In this document: positions 23,843 through 34,875 of the stretch, piece after piece | Numbering within the stretch: position 1 is the stretch's first letter | Layout of the letters: each line of letters starts with the position of its first letter | Source of the DNA: Piper betle | Lineage: Eukaryota > Streptophyta > Magnoliopsida > Piperales > Piperaceae | DNA: 64,000 bases | Direction of reading: 5' to 3' | Assembly (NCBI GenBank): GCA_033002965.1 | Contig: JAURVB010014565.1 | Span: 81,167-145,166 of the forward strand | The notes under the pieces: generated by a model | What the model was told of the DNA's origin: nothing | The model's input: only the letters and a program-made list of their open reading frames with translations | The model's database searches: none | Program-made: the position numbers and the translations under genes

Positions 23843-24597
23843 ACCAATGAGACCCGACGTCCTCATAGAGGGTTAAGTCCTCCCTCGCGCTTCTGGATTC
23901 TACTCCCACAATGCCACATGCCACTTTCCAGCTCATACTAGCTTATCAGTAGCACCACCTGCCTATGCACCAAGGTTTCTTCCATCACACCCTCACACTA
24001 TTGCTGGTCAGCGGATGGAGCTCCCTCGAATGAGTTCTTCCCGGACTAATCAAATCCACATGGAATGGATGCCCAAAACTAACCCAGAAAGTAGGATGAC
24101 GTATGTACTTCTCCATCTCAAAAATCCCAGTGTACCTCTACACTCGTCGATGTTTTTGTATACTTCGGATCTTCCACTAAATCTGTGGCATGCGCTTCAA
24201 CTTCAATAACTCGGCTAGTGACTCAGCCTCACATACTCATCCCTGAGTAACGCATTCGCCTTCTCAGTTTGCTCCTCAGGCTCAGAATGATCAATTGTAG
24301 ACTCCACTACAACCAATCTCGCTGTTGTCCCCTTCTCCTCTAGGAACACAGACCTCGTGTCTGATAAGACCAACTCCCATGGCCTTCTTGGTGTAGATCG
24401 AAGTTGCAGCGTCACCTCTTCATGACCTTCCAGCCACCATGTCCTGTGGATACTCCTAATCTGGACTTCACAAAAGCTCCCTTACCAGTCTTCTTCCTCG
24501 ATCGATAATACACTCGCATGCTAAGTGTACGCATCTGGTTTCGACCACAATGCTTCGCCCATTGGGTAATCTGGGACTTATTCTCCTCGAGCCTTTG

Positions 24598-25512
24598 TCA
24601 TGATCTACCGGTACAAAGGTTTAGCTGACACCAACCTGCATAAATCACTCCATCATCTAGCCAACACCCTTGAACCAGCCTCCTACTGATTCTGTCAACC
24701 CTCAGCTTGTCCACTGGATCCATCATCACTAGTCTTTCCTGGGTCTCGGATAAGATCTTAGCTACCTCGTCCCCCATGACAAGGAACTGTAATCCAGCAG
24801 CTTCTCTCAGTTGGTTGAGATCCGGCAATCCCAACATTGGTTCCGATGATGTAGCTTTCGATTGCGCAAAAGCTAATTGGCATGGCACCGACCACGCCCC
24901 TGACTGTTCTCGCAGCTTAGCAGTTGCTGGTGACTCCACACAGTTGAACCTGTGTGTGAGCTCCTTACTGGCCTCCCATAAGCAGCTTTCCCCTGTCACC
25001 ACTGTCGGTTTCAGCCACTTGGCAATGGACTGAACCTCCGATTCCTCTCACACCTGGCCATCATCATGCTTTAGGACACTCCACGTCCTTCGGCTGAATT
25101 CACACCCTGGCTGATGTCTCCTGAACTGATTCACAACTTGCCTCAACTGACCCCGGTGATCCCTCATGGACTCACTTGGCATTCCCTCTGTCTGCGTTCG
25201 GACAAACCAACACCTCGAGTTCAGGTCCCTCTTGGCACTGCCTATTGCCTGTCCAAGTCTATTACGTAAATCAGCAACACCAGGAACAAGGTACTGGTTC
25301 ATTACCTCATTCGATCCTTCCTGGATTAGAATAGGTACTTCCGTTGATGGCTGAACCTTCTCCATATCCAGCAACTCCTCCGTCTGGATATTCAGTCCTG
25401 TGAATTCACACGGTTGCATACATTCTGACGCTACCGTTGGTGCACACTCCATGTCGGCACCATTGTGGCCTGGTGTACGACCACCATCTCGGGAGCTGAC
25501 GAGTTCCCGCAC
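24598..25512 (-). pseudogene. Unassigned retroelement frames downstream of protease
   Basis: Two open stretches on the minus strand (25512-25048 and 25002-24598), in the position where pol would lie. Neither shows reverse transcriptase, RNase H, integrase or chromodomain motifs that I can recognise. They may be diverged gag-pol spacer or captured sequence. No function is proposed. Confidence 0.35.
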
Positions 25513-25606
25513 TCACCCGGCATTACGCTGGACTGTGCCTCCAGCAACCTCATTACCGGCACCAACACCACCTGGTCCGGCTGGATCAACATCTCAGCAA
25601 CACCCA

Positions 25607-27029
25607 TCAAGGTATCCTGCCTGTTTCCCGAACAAGCTGCATAGCCGCCAGCTTTTTACCCTGGACAGCAACATCCTTGACTCCGGTAGGCTTCTCCTGG
25701 CCATGAATAAAACAGGTATCTGCTCCACTCATGATCAGCACGCCTCCTAACTGTGGGAACACTCCCATACCAGCAGTCCGCATGAATGCATTCCCGATGA
25801 TCAGGTCAAAATCGTCGATCTCGATCACCATCAGGTCAATGCAGCCCTCATACTCTTCCAGACGAATTCGCACATTCCTAGCAATGTCATCTACCTGCTT
25901 AGCCTGTGAGTTGACTACTTTGATCGTGCTTGTGTCAATCCCGGTCTTCAACCCTAGCTCCAATGCCATCCCCTTGGAGACTAGACTGTGCATCGCACCT
26001 GTGTCTATTAGGGCTGATATCTGCCTCCCGTTCACTACACATGGAACTTGTATCAGGTCGGCTTCTCCATGATCCGAACCTCCAGCTCTCAGTGCCCCGA
26101 GAATTTGAAGGGTAGCTGTTCGGGCAATGGGCGTCTCAACCCCTTGCTCGTGGTCCTCAGCTGCCACCATAGCACTCACCTTGACCTTCGTTGGGCAGTC
26201 CCTAGCCCTATGAGGTCCCCAGCACACAAAGCATCCAGACTTGTTAACATCGGCAACCCGATTGTTGTTTCCTGCATTGCAGGTATACCCCTTCTTCTTC
26301 TGCTTGGGCCCTTGGAACAACTTCTCCTTGCCATCCCGGTTACTGACCTTGCTACTCTGGAATTTCCTGCTCAAACCATCATCGCGTGAACCACTAGCAA
26401 GCTTCAAATCTACCAAAGCATTAGCCGCCACCAAAGCTGCAGGCAAATCTGATACTTTCTGCCGCTTTAACTCCATTTGTGCCCATGGTTGTAGACTAGT
26501 GACAAAGTTAAACAACTTGTCGTCCTCTGACATATTTTTGATGTCGAGGAGGCACGAGCTGAACTCTTTCACGTAATCTCTGACCGTTCCTGTCTGTCTC
26601 AATTTCTTGAGTCGGTCTCTTGCCTCCCATGTAGTGTTGGTCGGCAAGAACTGATACCGAAGTTCCCGCTTCAGAGAATCCCAAGTTTCCATACAGGGTT
26701 GACCAGCAACTTCATTTTCCTCGGTGCGAGTCCTGAACCATAATTTGGCATCCCACTCAAGTACATGCTCGCCATCAAAACCTGTCTGTCTTCGGGTATG
26801 TTTGCAGCAACAAAATACTCCTGAATGTCCCATACAAAGTTTTCCAGATCCTTGGCTGATCTGTTCCCTGAAAACTTGTGTGGCTCTGGCACTTTAAGCC
26901 TTCCGGAACTAAGTTTTCGTCAGCTGCACGGTCAACACCACCGTGTTGAGGTTGCGTTGTGACTACCTGCTTCAGCAAACTTATGTCGGAATGCATAACT
27001 TCAATTGCAACCCGGAGATCCTCCAGCAT
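25607..27029 (-). pseudogene. Retrotransposon gag-protease, frameshifted at its 5-prime end
   Basis: The 3-prime frame (about 26755-25607) is long and open. It has a retrotransposon gag domain (WDSLKRELRYQFLP, then LRQTGTVRDYVKEF) and a plant-type knuckle CFVCWGPHRARDC with C-x2-C-x3-H-x4-C spacing. An aspartic protease follows, with the active-site stretch LIDTGAMHSLVS and a later FDLIIGNAF. The N-terminal gag is split over two other frames: 27029-26890 and 26892-26760, the second containing EPHKFSGNRSAKDLENFVW. So at least two frameshifts separate the start from the main frame. The main frame is otherwise free of stops, suggesting moderate age. Confidence 0.85.
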
Positions 27030-27300
27030 CCCTACCGTTTCCTACACATGGCTGGGCTCGGGCTTGTCGCCAACCCGAGTATTCAAGTCCAAGATCACTT
27101 CCAATCAAGGACTATAGTCTATGGAAGACAGTTTGATCCATCTTCATTGTTGGTAGGACCGCCCACCAACACTTCTAGTCGTGTAAGCCTCTCCTTGAGA
27201 GTCGCATTTTGTGTATCCATCTTCTGGAAAATTTGATCTGTCAGTAGTAAATGTGGAGACCGTGTTGTAGTATGCGGCTTTACTCGAACTTAGAACTTGC

Positions 27301-27312
27301 GCTTCTGATACC
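27301..27312 (-). promoter_or_regulatory. Primer-binding site of the gag-protease element
   Basis: On the minus strand GGTATCAGAAGC follows the 5-prime LTR end CATGACA by three bases. It is close to the initiator tRNA-Met complement TGGTATCAGAGC. Confidence 0.65.
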
Positions 27313-27315
27313 CTC

Positions 27316-29208
27316 TGTCATGGACGTAATTCAAGGTAGAATTTTTTGCCTATTTATCAGCGTCTGTGTGGCATATTCCCCTCCTGGGAACACCAGCCTT
27401 CCACAAGTTGCGCTCCTCTCGACAATACTTGCGAGAGACAGAAACAGATCCCGTTGTCAATAGCGCTACCCACCAACACGCCCGGCACAGCACACCCTGC
27501 TGACTACCCAGACAGCAGTGCCTCATACCAGGTACCGATCACCAAGCAACACACCACAGCGCTACGCTCTCGCCAAGTCCTGTTGTTCAACATCCCAGCG
27601 CACCGGCTACCCACTATTAGCACAAATACCGTTACCCATTCACGGTACAGCCCCAATCCCGAAATCCTTGGATTGATGCCCAATGCCAAATACTGACGCT
27701 GACACAACTTAATTACAGGGACTCCATCCCAACCTTTATTCAAATCATAAACATAGGACACAAGTAATCCCTCCCAGACTACTTGTCGGCTGTGGACATG
27801 CAAACCCCATGTCGAATCTCTCAACCTCGCTTGAGAGACCGTGAGAACACCTTCACTCGGTCCTCACTCTCAACCCTCCAGTCGTCCCCCTTGGATCAAC
27901 TGGTTACATGCAATTTCCTCAACTAGTATATGCAAGGGGTTGACAAGAATGTAAGTTGCATAATACCTCGATCCCAGTCGACTTGACTAATCCAGCAGCC
28001 CACATGTGAAGTCCAATCCTACTCCAAGGATCGATTGCAGCCCTTCACCGTCTCCCTACCTTGATCTTGGTATGCTTCTCATCAACGAAAACCTCAACAC
28101 AACTCTTTCCAGCAGTTCTCTCCTCTACCAGACGTTCTTCTTTTTTCTCATACAAGAGGTCGCCCCTTATGTAGAAAACACTAACTCGTGTTCACCAACT
28201 CCGGATAAACCCAAATCTTCCCCGTAATCTTTATCTCCAAAAGATCACCTAAGATTCACCGCGTCCTTATCCCTAGACCTGATCACGTCCAGGATCTTCC
28301 CCATGGCTTAGGCTTATCTCCAACTTGAGTTTGTTGCAACATTGTTCGTGCCTGGGATATCAGGATATCTAGATCCTCTCCAAATATGCTCCTACCCACT
28401 TTCCGCGAAGCTTCCTCCAAACCATCGGCTGCACCACTAGTTCAACCATCTCGCCTACAAGCTTGACCCTAGCAAACGCTCGGCCACAAGAACAACCTCT
28501 TCAACGCTTCCAGTAGTTTTCGGCTCCAAGACTGGCATCCATCTACCGCCGCAAACTCCAGCATCCAGTGCCGCCACACACGTCCACGCCCAGTGCCGCT
28601 GCAAACATCGGCACCAGATCACCGTTGGGCATTGCTACTACCAGGAACCAAATACCACTCCAAACACTGGAATTTGCATACCACTACATGCCTGCACCAT
28701 GTGCTCCAGCATGCCGCAACCCAGTACCGATATTTTGCTCGGTACTGCCAATTCGATAGGCAAGCTGCTTAGCATGCCTGTGCTACTTGGTACACTGCTC
28801 AATAGCCTAATCAGTATTCTGCTTGATACGCTCAATTGTACCCAACCTCACTCTGCCGACATAAACACCGACCTGCTCGTGACGCCTAGCCCTGGTGCTC
28901 GATCACCAGCATCCGACTAGCGTTCCATACCACGAATCAGCACCATCTTGAGGTTTCTTGGACTTGGCCACCGCCACATGCCCAATACACCATATACCGC
29001 TACATGTGCCAATACTTACTGTCTCCCGACACTTGGCTCGACAACTACTTGCACCATGATCCAACTACCTACAACTGTAATACGGTTAGTGTATGGTAAG
29101 TTGTTTCACCACCTAGATAGCACCAACTATCCATGTTCGGATGTGGGATGACTAGGAACAACCGCCAAACCCTAGCTCCCAGTGCATCCTAGACTCAAGG
29201 CTGCAACA
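27316..29208 (-). repeat. 5-prime LTR of the gag-protease element
   Basis: It begins TGTTGCAGCC at 29208 and ends CATGACA at 27316 (minus strand). A further 1.1-kb copy of its outer part lies at 29704-30865 as part of a tandem duplication. Confidence 0.85.
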
Positions 29209-29703
29209 GTAGTTATGGAGAACATACAAGGAAGGAATGCTTCTTCGAACTTAGTTTCTATTTCTAAAAGAAATTATAGTGTACAAATTTTCACATGGTC
29301 TATCGTTCATAAAATAAAAGATGTGTTCTAAATTGTTTAAGGGAGGGTTTTACTTTTCCATTTGAATTTTTTTAATGTTACAGTGTTTTGTTATGAGGAA
29401 GTAGAATGATACTTTTCATTGTTTGAAACATGAATATTGCTGCTAGCCAGGGAAAGAAAATTTTTATCATGACAGCCATAGTTTTTATAATCAGGTTTTT
29501 AACCATATTATTGATTTTTCACATGGATCCTAGATTAGGAGATAGGTTGAGAAAGAGGAGTTAATTGATTAGTAAGGATATCCATTAGTTACTGACCATT
29601 GTGCTTCTTGATCAGAACCTAGAATTATTTTAAATGATATTATTGTTTAACTTGAAACGGCAGAGGAGGTTCTAGCAACCCCAATTGTTATTGTTTATTT
29701 CAG
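28050..29703. repeat. Tandem duplication, first copy (LTR edge plus flank)
   Basis: This 1.65-kb unit joins the outer part of the retrotransposon 5-prime LTR (28050-29208) to 495 bp of flanking DNA ending GTTATTGTTTATTTCAG. The same order is repeated from 29704, where GTCTCCCTACC restarts directly after TTTATTTCA. Both LTR and flank are included, so this is a post-insertion genomic duplication rather than a second transposition. Confidence 0.85.
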
Positions 29704-31634
29704 TGTCTCCCTACCTTGATCTCAGTATGCTTCTCTCCATGGAAACCTCAACACAACTCTTTCTAGTAGTTCTCTCCTCTACCAGACGTTCTCTCTTTTT
29801 TCCCATATAAGAGGTCACCCCTTATGTAGAAAACCTTAACTCGTGTTCACCAACTCTAGATAAACCCAAATCTTCCCCGTAATCTTTATCTCCAAAAGAT
29901 CACCTAAGATTCACCGCGTCCTTATCCCTAGACTTGATCACGTCCAGGATCTTCCCCATGGCTTAGGCTTATCTCCAACCTGAGTTTGTTGCAACATTGC
30001 TCATGCCTGGGATATCAGGATATCCAGATCCTCTCCAGATATGCTCCTACCCACTTTCCACGAAGCTTCCTCCAAACCATCGGTTGCACCGCTAGTTCAA
30101 CGATCTCGCCTACAAGCTTGACCCTAGCAAACGCTCGGCCACAAGATCAACCTCTTCGACGCTACCAGTAGTTTCTAGCTCCAAGACCAGCATCCATCTA
30201 CCGCTGCAAACTCCAGAATCCAGTGCCGCCACACACGTTGACGCCCAGTGTCGGTGCAAACGTCGGCACCAAATCACCACTGGACATCGCTACCGTAAGG
30301 AACCAAATACCGCTCCAAACACTGGTATCTGCATGCCGCTACATGCCTACGCCGTGTTCTCCAGCATGCCGCAACCCAGTACCGGTATTTTACTCGGTGC
30401 TACCAATTCGATCGGCAAGCTGCTCGGCACGCCTGTGCTACTCGGTACGTTGCTCGATAGCCTTATCGGTATTCTGCTCGGTACACTCAGTTGCACCCAA
30501 CCTCACTCTGCCGACATAAACACCGGCCTGCTTGTGATGCCTAGCCCTGGTGCTCGATCATTAGCACCCGACTAGAGCTCCATACCATGAACCACCACCA
30601 TCTTCAGGTTTCTTGGACTCGATCACTGCCACATTCCCGATACACCATATACCGCTACATGTGCCGATACGCGCCGTCTCCCGACACTTGGCTCAACAAC
30701 TACGTGCACCATGATCCAACTACCTACAACTATAACACGGTTAGTGTATGGTAAGTTGTTTCACCACCTGAATAGCATAGACTATCTGTGTTTGGATGCG
30801 CGATGACTAGGAACAACTGCCAAAACCTAGCTCCCAGCGCATCCTAGACTCAGGGTTGTAACAGTAGGTATGGAGAACATACACGTAAGGAACGCTTCTT
30901 CGAACCCAGTTTCTATTTCTAAAAGAAATTATAGTGTACTAATATTCACATGGTCTATCATTCATAAAATAAAAGATGTGTTCTAAACTGTTTTAGGGAG
31001 GGTTTTACTTTTCCATTTGAATTTTTTTAATGTTAAAGTGTTTTGTTATGGGGAAGTAGAATGATACTTCTCATTGTTTGAAACATGAATATTGTTGCTG
31101 GCTAGGCAAAGAAAATTTTTATCATGATAGCCATAACTTTTATAATCAGGTTTTTAACCATATTATTGATTTTTCACATGGATCCTAGATTAGGAGATAG
31201 GTTGAGAAAGAGGAGTTAATTGATTAGTAATGTAATGACCCGACCATTTGTCACAACATTGTGGTCCTAGCTGGCCAGATGTTACTCACAATTAAGCAAA
31301 TATGTCTAACATTTTTTTTAAACAAAAACATATATAAAGATCCCACAGTCTTAGACCGTTTCCCAGTAGCCACACTTATTTCTCAAATAAATAAAAAGGA
31401 GTCCTCATATTTATTTTGCTCCATAGCCCTGGTTGTCAATCACCTAATTTCGTATCTGCACACCTACGGAGGCAATTCTGCGTTAGTGATTTCAACACTA
31501 AGTAGTATAATAGATAAAACAAATCAAGTACATTCCACTATTTCCTTATATTTATTTTAATATGCGGTGGAGCGATTCTGCTATACTCCAAAACAATGCG
31601 GAGGAGGTATCCGCTGTGATCCGCACACCCCGGC

Positions 31635-31648
31635 TGTAAAGACCCGGA

Positions 31649-31696
<48 letters not shown>

Positions 31697-34344
31697 GACG
31701 CGGTGGGATCGAACGTTGGTATCCATGAATTTATTTAAATTATTTACCCGCTACCCGGTTAATTATTAATTACCCGGTCAAGTGGAAAGTATTAGTTAAC
31801 CGGTTAAGTATTTTTACCCGGTTAAGTAAACCATACCATTTAACCGTTTAAACTAGTAAAGTGAACCATATCACTTACCCATTTACCCGGCAACGAAGTG
31901 TGTTTTCATATACCCTAGGCCTTCTTTCATTATATAAGGAGAAGGAGGGGGCGTCATTCACATAAGTCTCTTTGGACAGACGCCGGTTTCCCCTTGTTCT
32001 GGTAAGTTTCTTCCTCTCTTCTTCTTAGTTTGCATGCAGACATATGATAAAAATTATAATAAACTAGATAATCATGGAAACTAAAACCTGAAATCAACAA
32101 GAAAAAGGAGAATTAAACTGGACTAGAACGAGAAATCCACCCAGGAATGTAAATTGCTGCTGTGCAGCAATTCTTGGTTGCTTGTGATTAATTACAGCGA
32201 CAAGTCATAATCTTTTGCTGATCAGTTGCTGCATCAACGTCCTTATGCATGTTGTAGTAATTATAAGTTAGATTTCATAGAATTTATGGCCAAGGATGGT
32301 AGCACGTCCTGCTGAATTGCAGCAACAGCACCATGGCGATTGTGTCACAAACAGTTGCATATAACACACAGCAGTGTAGTGTTTCTCTTCTTCTGGGCGT
32401 TGGGTTGTTGTGCGGGAAGAAGGGGTCGCCTTGGGCGGTGCTGCTGGCCATGTAGGAGTCGCCATAGCAGCAGGTCGAGGTCGCCATGGCTGCTGGTTAG
32501 TCGCCTTGGTGGTGCAGAACAAGGTCGCCCTGGATAGTTGCTGCCAATTGGATTGCTAGGGAAGGGAAACAATTGGTGAAGGACATGATCTGGATTTGGG
32601 TCGAAGGAGAAGAGGTTGGAGTGGTTTTGGGTGGAAAAGAGAAAGGCTGATGGGAAAGAAGAAGAAGACTGGTTTTGGGTAGACTGACGGGAAAGAAGAA
32701 GAAGAAGAGGATGGCAGTTTTGTAATTTCTGTTTGACTCGATACGGGTTGAGTTAAAAATCATAATAATAATACCAACTCGTATTAAAATCATTAAAATA
32801 ATTAATTTAAAGGGATACGAGTTAAGTGGCCAAAATAATAAATTTATAAATTATTACATGAAATTAATAAATTTCGATCAGGATAAACGGTAATTAATTA
32901 ATCGGCTTATTAAAAGCGATTAACTTAAATTGAAGAGTTATGAGGAATATTTAACAAAGACTTCACCTTTATCATATAAAATTTATATTTGATAAATAAA
33001 ATGATTATTCTTATAATAAATTCGTAAAGTAAAATAATGGATCAATAAAAGATAATCGTGTAGAAATCACGAGATAGCATAATTAATTAAATAAAGAAGT
33101 GTTGAACCTTATTGAATTAAATAAATTAATTAATGTGGCATATATTAAATATTTAGTTGCGTGCATTTTCGACGCGAGTAAAATTATACTAATGTATAAT
33201 TTTATGCCCTCATTCATATTAGGGTTAGCGGATTACAGTCGGACGAACCCACAAGTCAGGTACGTATAATAGATAGAACATCATACTTTCCTTGTTGGTA
33301 GCCTAGGACGGCCTGAGCCCAGATTCGACCACCATGCACCGAGTGCAACCGGGGTCAAAGAATTGACTCAGTCCGACACTGGGTCGTATTATGTGCGTAA
33401 ATTGTGTAATGCATCGACATTGTTTTGGAGTAGTGATAGCCGCCCCATAAAAAGGCTACGGCCAGGGTGAGTGAGGCACAACGATTCCTCTATCACACTG
33501 GAGTGCAGTGATAGCCGCCCCATAAAAGGCTACGGCCGGGGTGTGTGAGGCACTGGCACTGGAGTGCAGTGATAGCCGCCCCATAAAAAGGCTACGGCTG
33601 GGGTGTGTGAGGCACTGGCACTAGAGTTGGCAGTGAGAGCTTCCCCACGAACGGGGCATAGCAATCACCTGAGTGCAGTGATAGCCGCCCCACAAAAAGG
33701 CTACGGCCAGGGTGTGCAAGGCATTGGCACTGGAGTGCAGTGATAGCCTCCCCATAAAAAGGCTACGGCCGGGGTGTGCGAGGCACTGGCACTAGAATTG
33801 GTAGTGAGAGCTTCCCCACAAACGGGGCATAGCAATCACCTGAGTGCAGTGATAGCTACCCCACAAAAGGCTACGGCCGGGGTGTGCGAGGCACTAGCAC
33901 TGGAGACGGTAGTGGTAGCCTCCCCACAAAAAGGCTACGGTCGGGGTGTGCGGATCACAGCGGATACCTCCTCCGCATTGTTTTGGAGTATAGCGGAATC
34001 GCTCCACCGCATATTAAAATAAACATAAGGAAATAGTGGAATGTACTTGTTTTGTTTTATCTATTATACTACTTAGTGTTGTAATCACTAACGCGGAATT
34101 GCTTCCGCAGGTGTGCAGATACGAGGTTAGGTGATTGACATCCAGAGTATGGAGCAAAATAAATATGAAGACTCCTTTTTTTATTTAATTGAGAAATAAG
34201 TGTGGCTGCTGGGAAACAGTCCAAGACTGTGGGATCTTTATATATATTATTATTTATAAAAAATGTTTGACATAATTACTTTACTTTTGAGTAACACCTA
34301 GCCAGTTAGGCCCACAATATCGTAAAAAATGGCGGGTCGTTACA
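31635..34344 (+). mobile_element. Solo LTR (2.71 kb) nested in the LTR above, with CCGGC target duplication
   Basis: It begins TGTAAAGACCCGG and ends CGGGTCGTTACA. CCGGC flanks it at 31630-31634 and 34345-34349, a perfect target duplication. It starts with an (AT)n tract (31650-31694) and repeated TTACCCGGTTAA-type motifs at about 31740-31890. A TATATAAGG box is near 31931. A 65-bp repeat array lies at 33420-33945, and the last 400 bp (33945-34344) are the reverse complement of 31231-31634. Its last 1.15 kb matches, inverted, the host LTR, so the two are related families in opposite orientation. Confidence 0.88.
33420..33945 (+). repeat. Tandem array of about 60-65 bp units in LTR
   Basis: Units of the form GCAGTGATAGCCGCCCCATA, AAAGGCTACGGCCGGGGTGT, GAGGCACTGGCACT, with interspersed GAGAGCTTCCCCACGAACGG variants. 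About eight units. Frames open across it reflect the repeat, not a gene. Confidence 0.9.
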
Positions 34345-34349
34345 CCGGC

Positions 34350-34875
34350 CGTAGCCCTTTTGTGGGGAGGCTACCACTACCGTCTCCAGTGCCAGTGCCT
34401 CGCACACCCCGGCCGTAGCCTTTTTGTAGGGAAGATATCACTGCACTCGGGTGATTGCTACGCCCCGTTTGTGGGGAAGCTCTCACTACCAATTCTAGTG
34501 CCAGTGCCTTGTACACCCCTACCGTAGCCTTTTTATGGGGAGGCTATCACTGCACTCAGGTGAATGCTATGCCCCGTTTGTGGGGAAGCTCTCACTGCCA
34601 ACTCTAGTGTCAGTGCCTCACACACCCGGTCGTAGCCTTTCATAGGAGGCTATCACTGCGCCTTTTCATAGGGAGGCTATCACTGCACTCAGGTGAATGC
34701 TACGCCCCATTTGTGGGGAAGCTCTCACTGCCAACTCTAGTGCCAGTGCCTCACACACCCCGGTCGTAACCTTTTTATGGGGAGGCTATCACTGCACTCC
34801 AGTACGATGGAGGAATCACTGTGCCTCGCTCACCCCAGCCGTAGCCTTTTTATGGGGCGGCTATCACTACTCCAA
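34350..34875 (-). repeat. Inverted counterpart of the 65-bp array
   Basis: Reverse-complement units (ACACCCCGGCCGTAGCC, TTTTTATGGGGAGGCTATCA, TGCACTCAGGTGA, TTTGTGGGGAAGCTCTCACT) belonging to the minus-strand LTR. Together with the array at 33420-33945 it forms a large inverted repeat around the 400-bp segment 33946-34344. Confidence 0.88.

Larger units (their letters stand above)
22334..29208 (-). mobile_element. Non-autonomous LTR retrotransposon with gag and protease only (TR-GAG-like)
   Basis: Complete layout on the minus strand: 5-prime LTR 29208-27316, primer site at about 27312-27301 (GGTATCAGAAGC), gag-protease region, polypurine tract CGAGGGGAGC (23842-23833) and 3-prime LTR 23832-22334. 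The internal part is only about 3.5 kb. Gag, a CCHC knuckle and an aspartic protease motif are readable. No reverse transcriptase, RNase H or integrase motif was found on either strand; in particular no YxDD motif. The two LTRs are clearly homologous but unequal (1.89 and 1.50 kb) because the 3-prime LTR lacks about 370-380 bp. Target duplication is not clear (GCAAG left, GTAGT right). Related to Ty3/gypsy by its gag and protease. Confidence 0.8.

Noticed and set aside
25166..26576. Plus-strand frames across the retrotransposon
   Set aside because: They are antisense to the gag-protease frame, which carries clear gag, knuckle and protease motifs.
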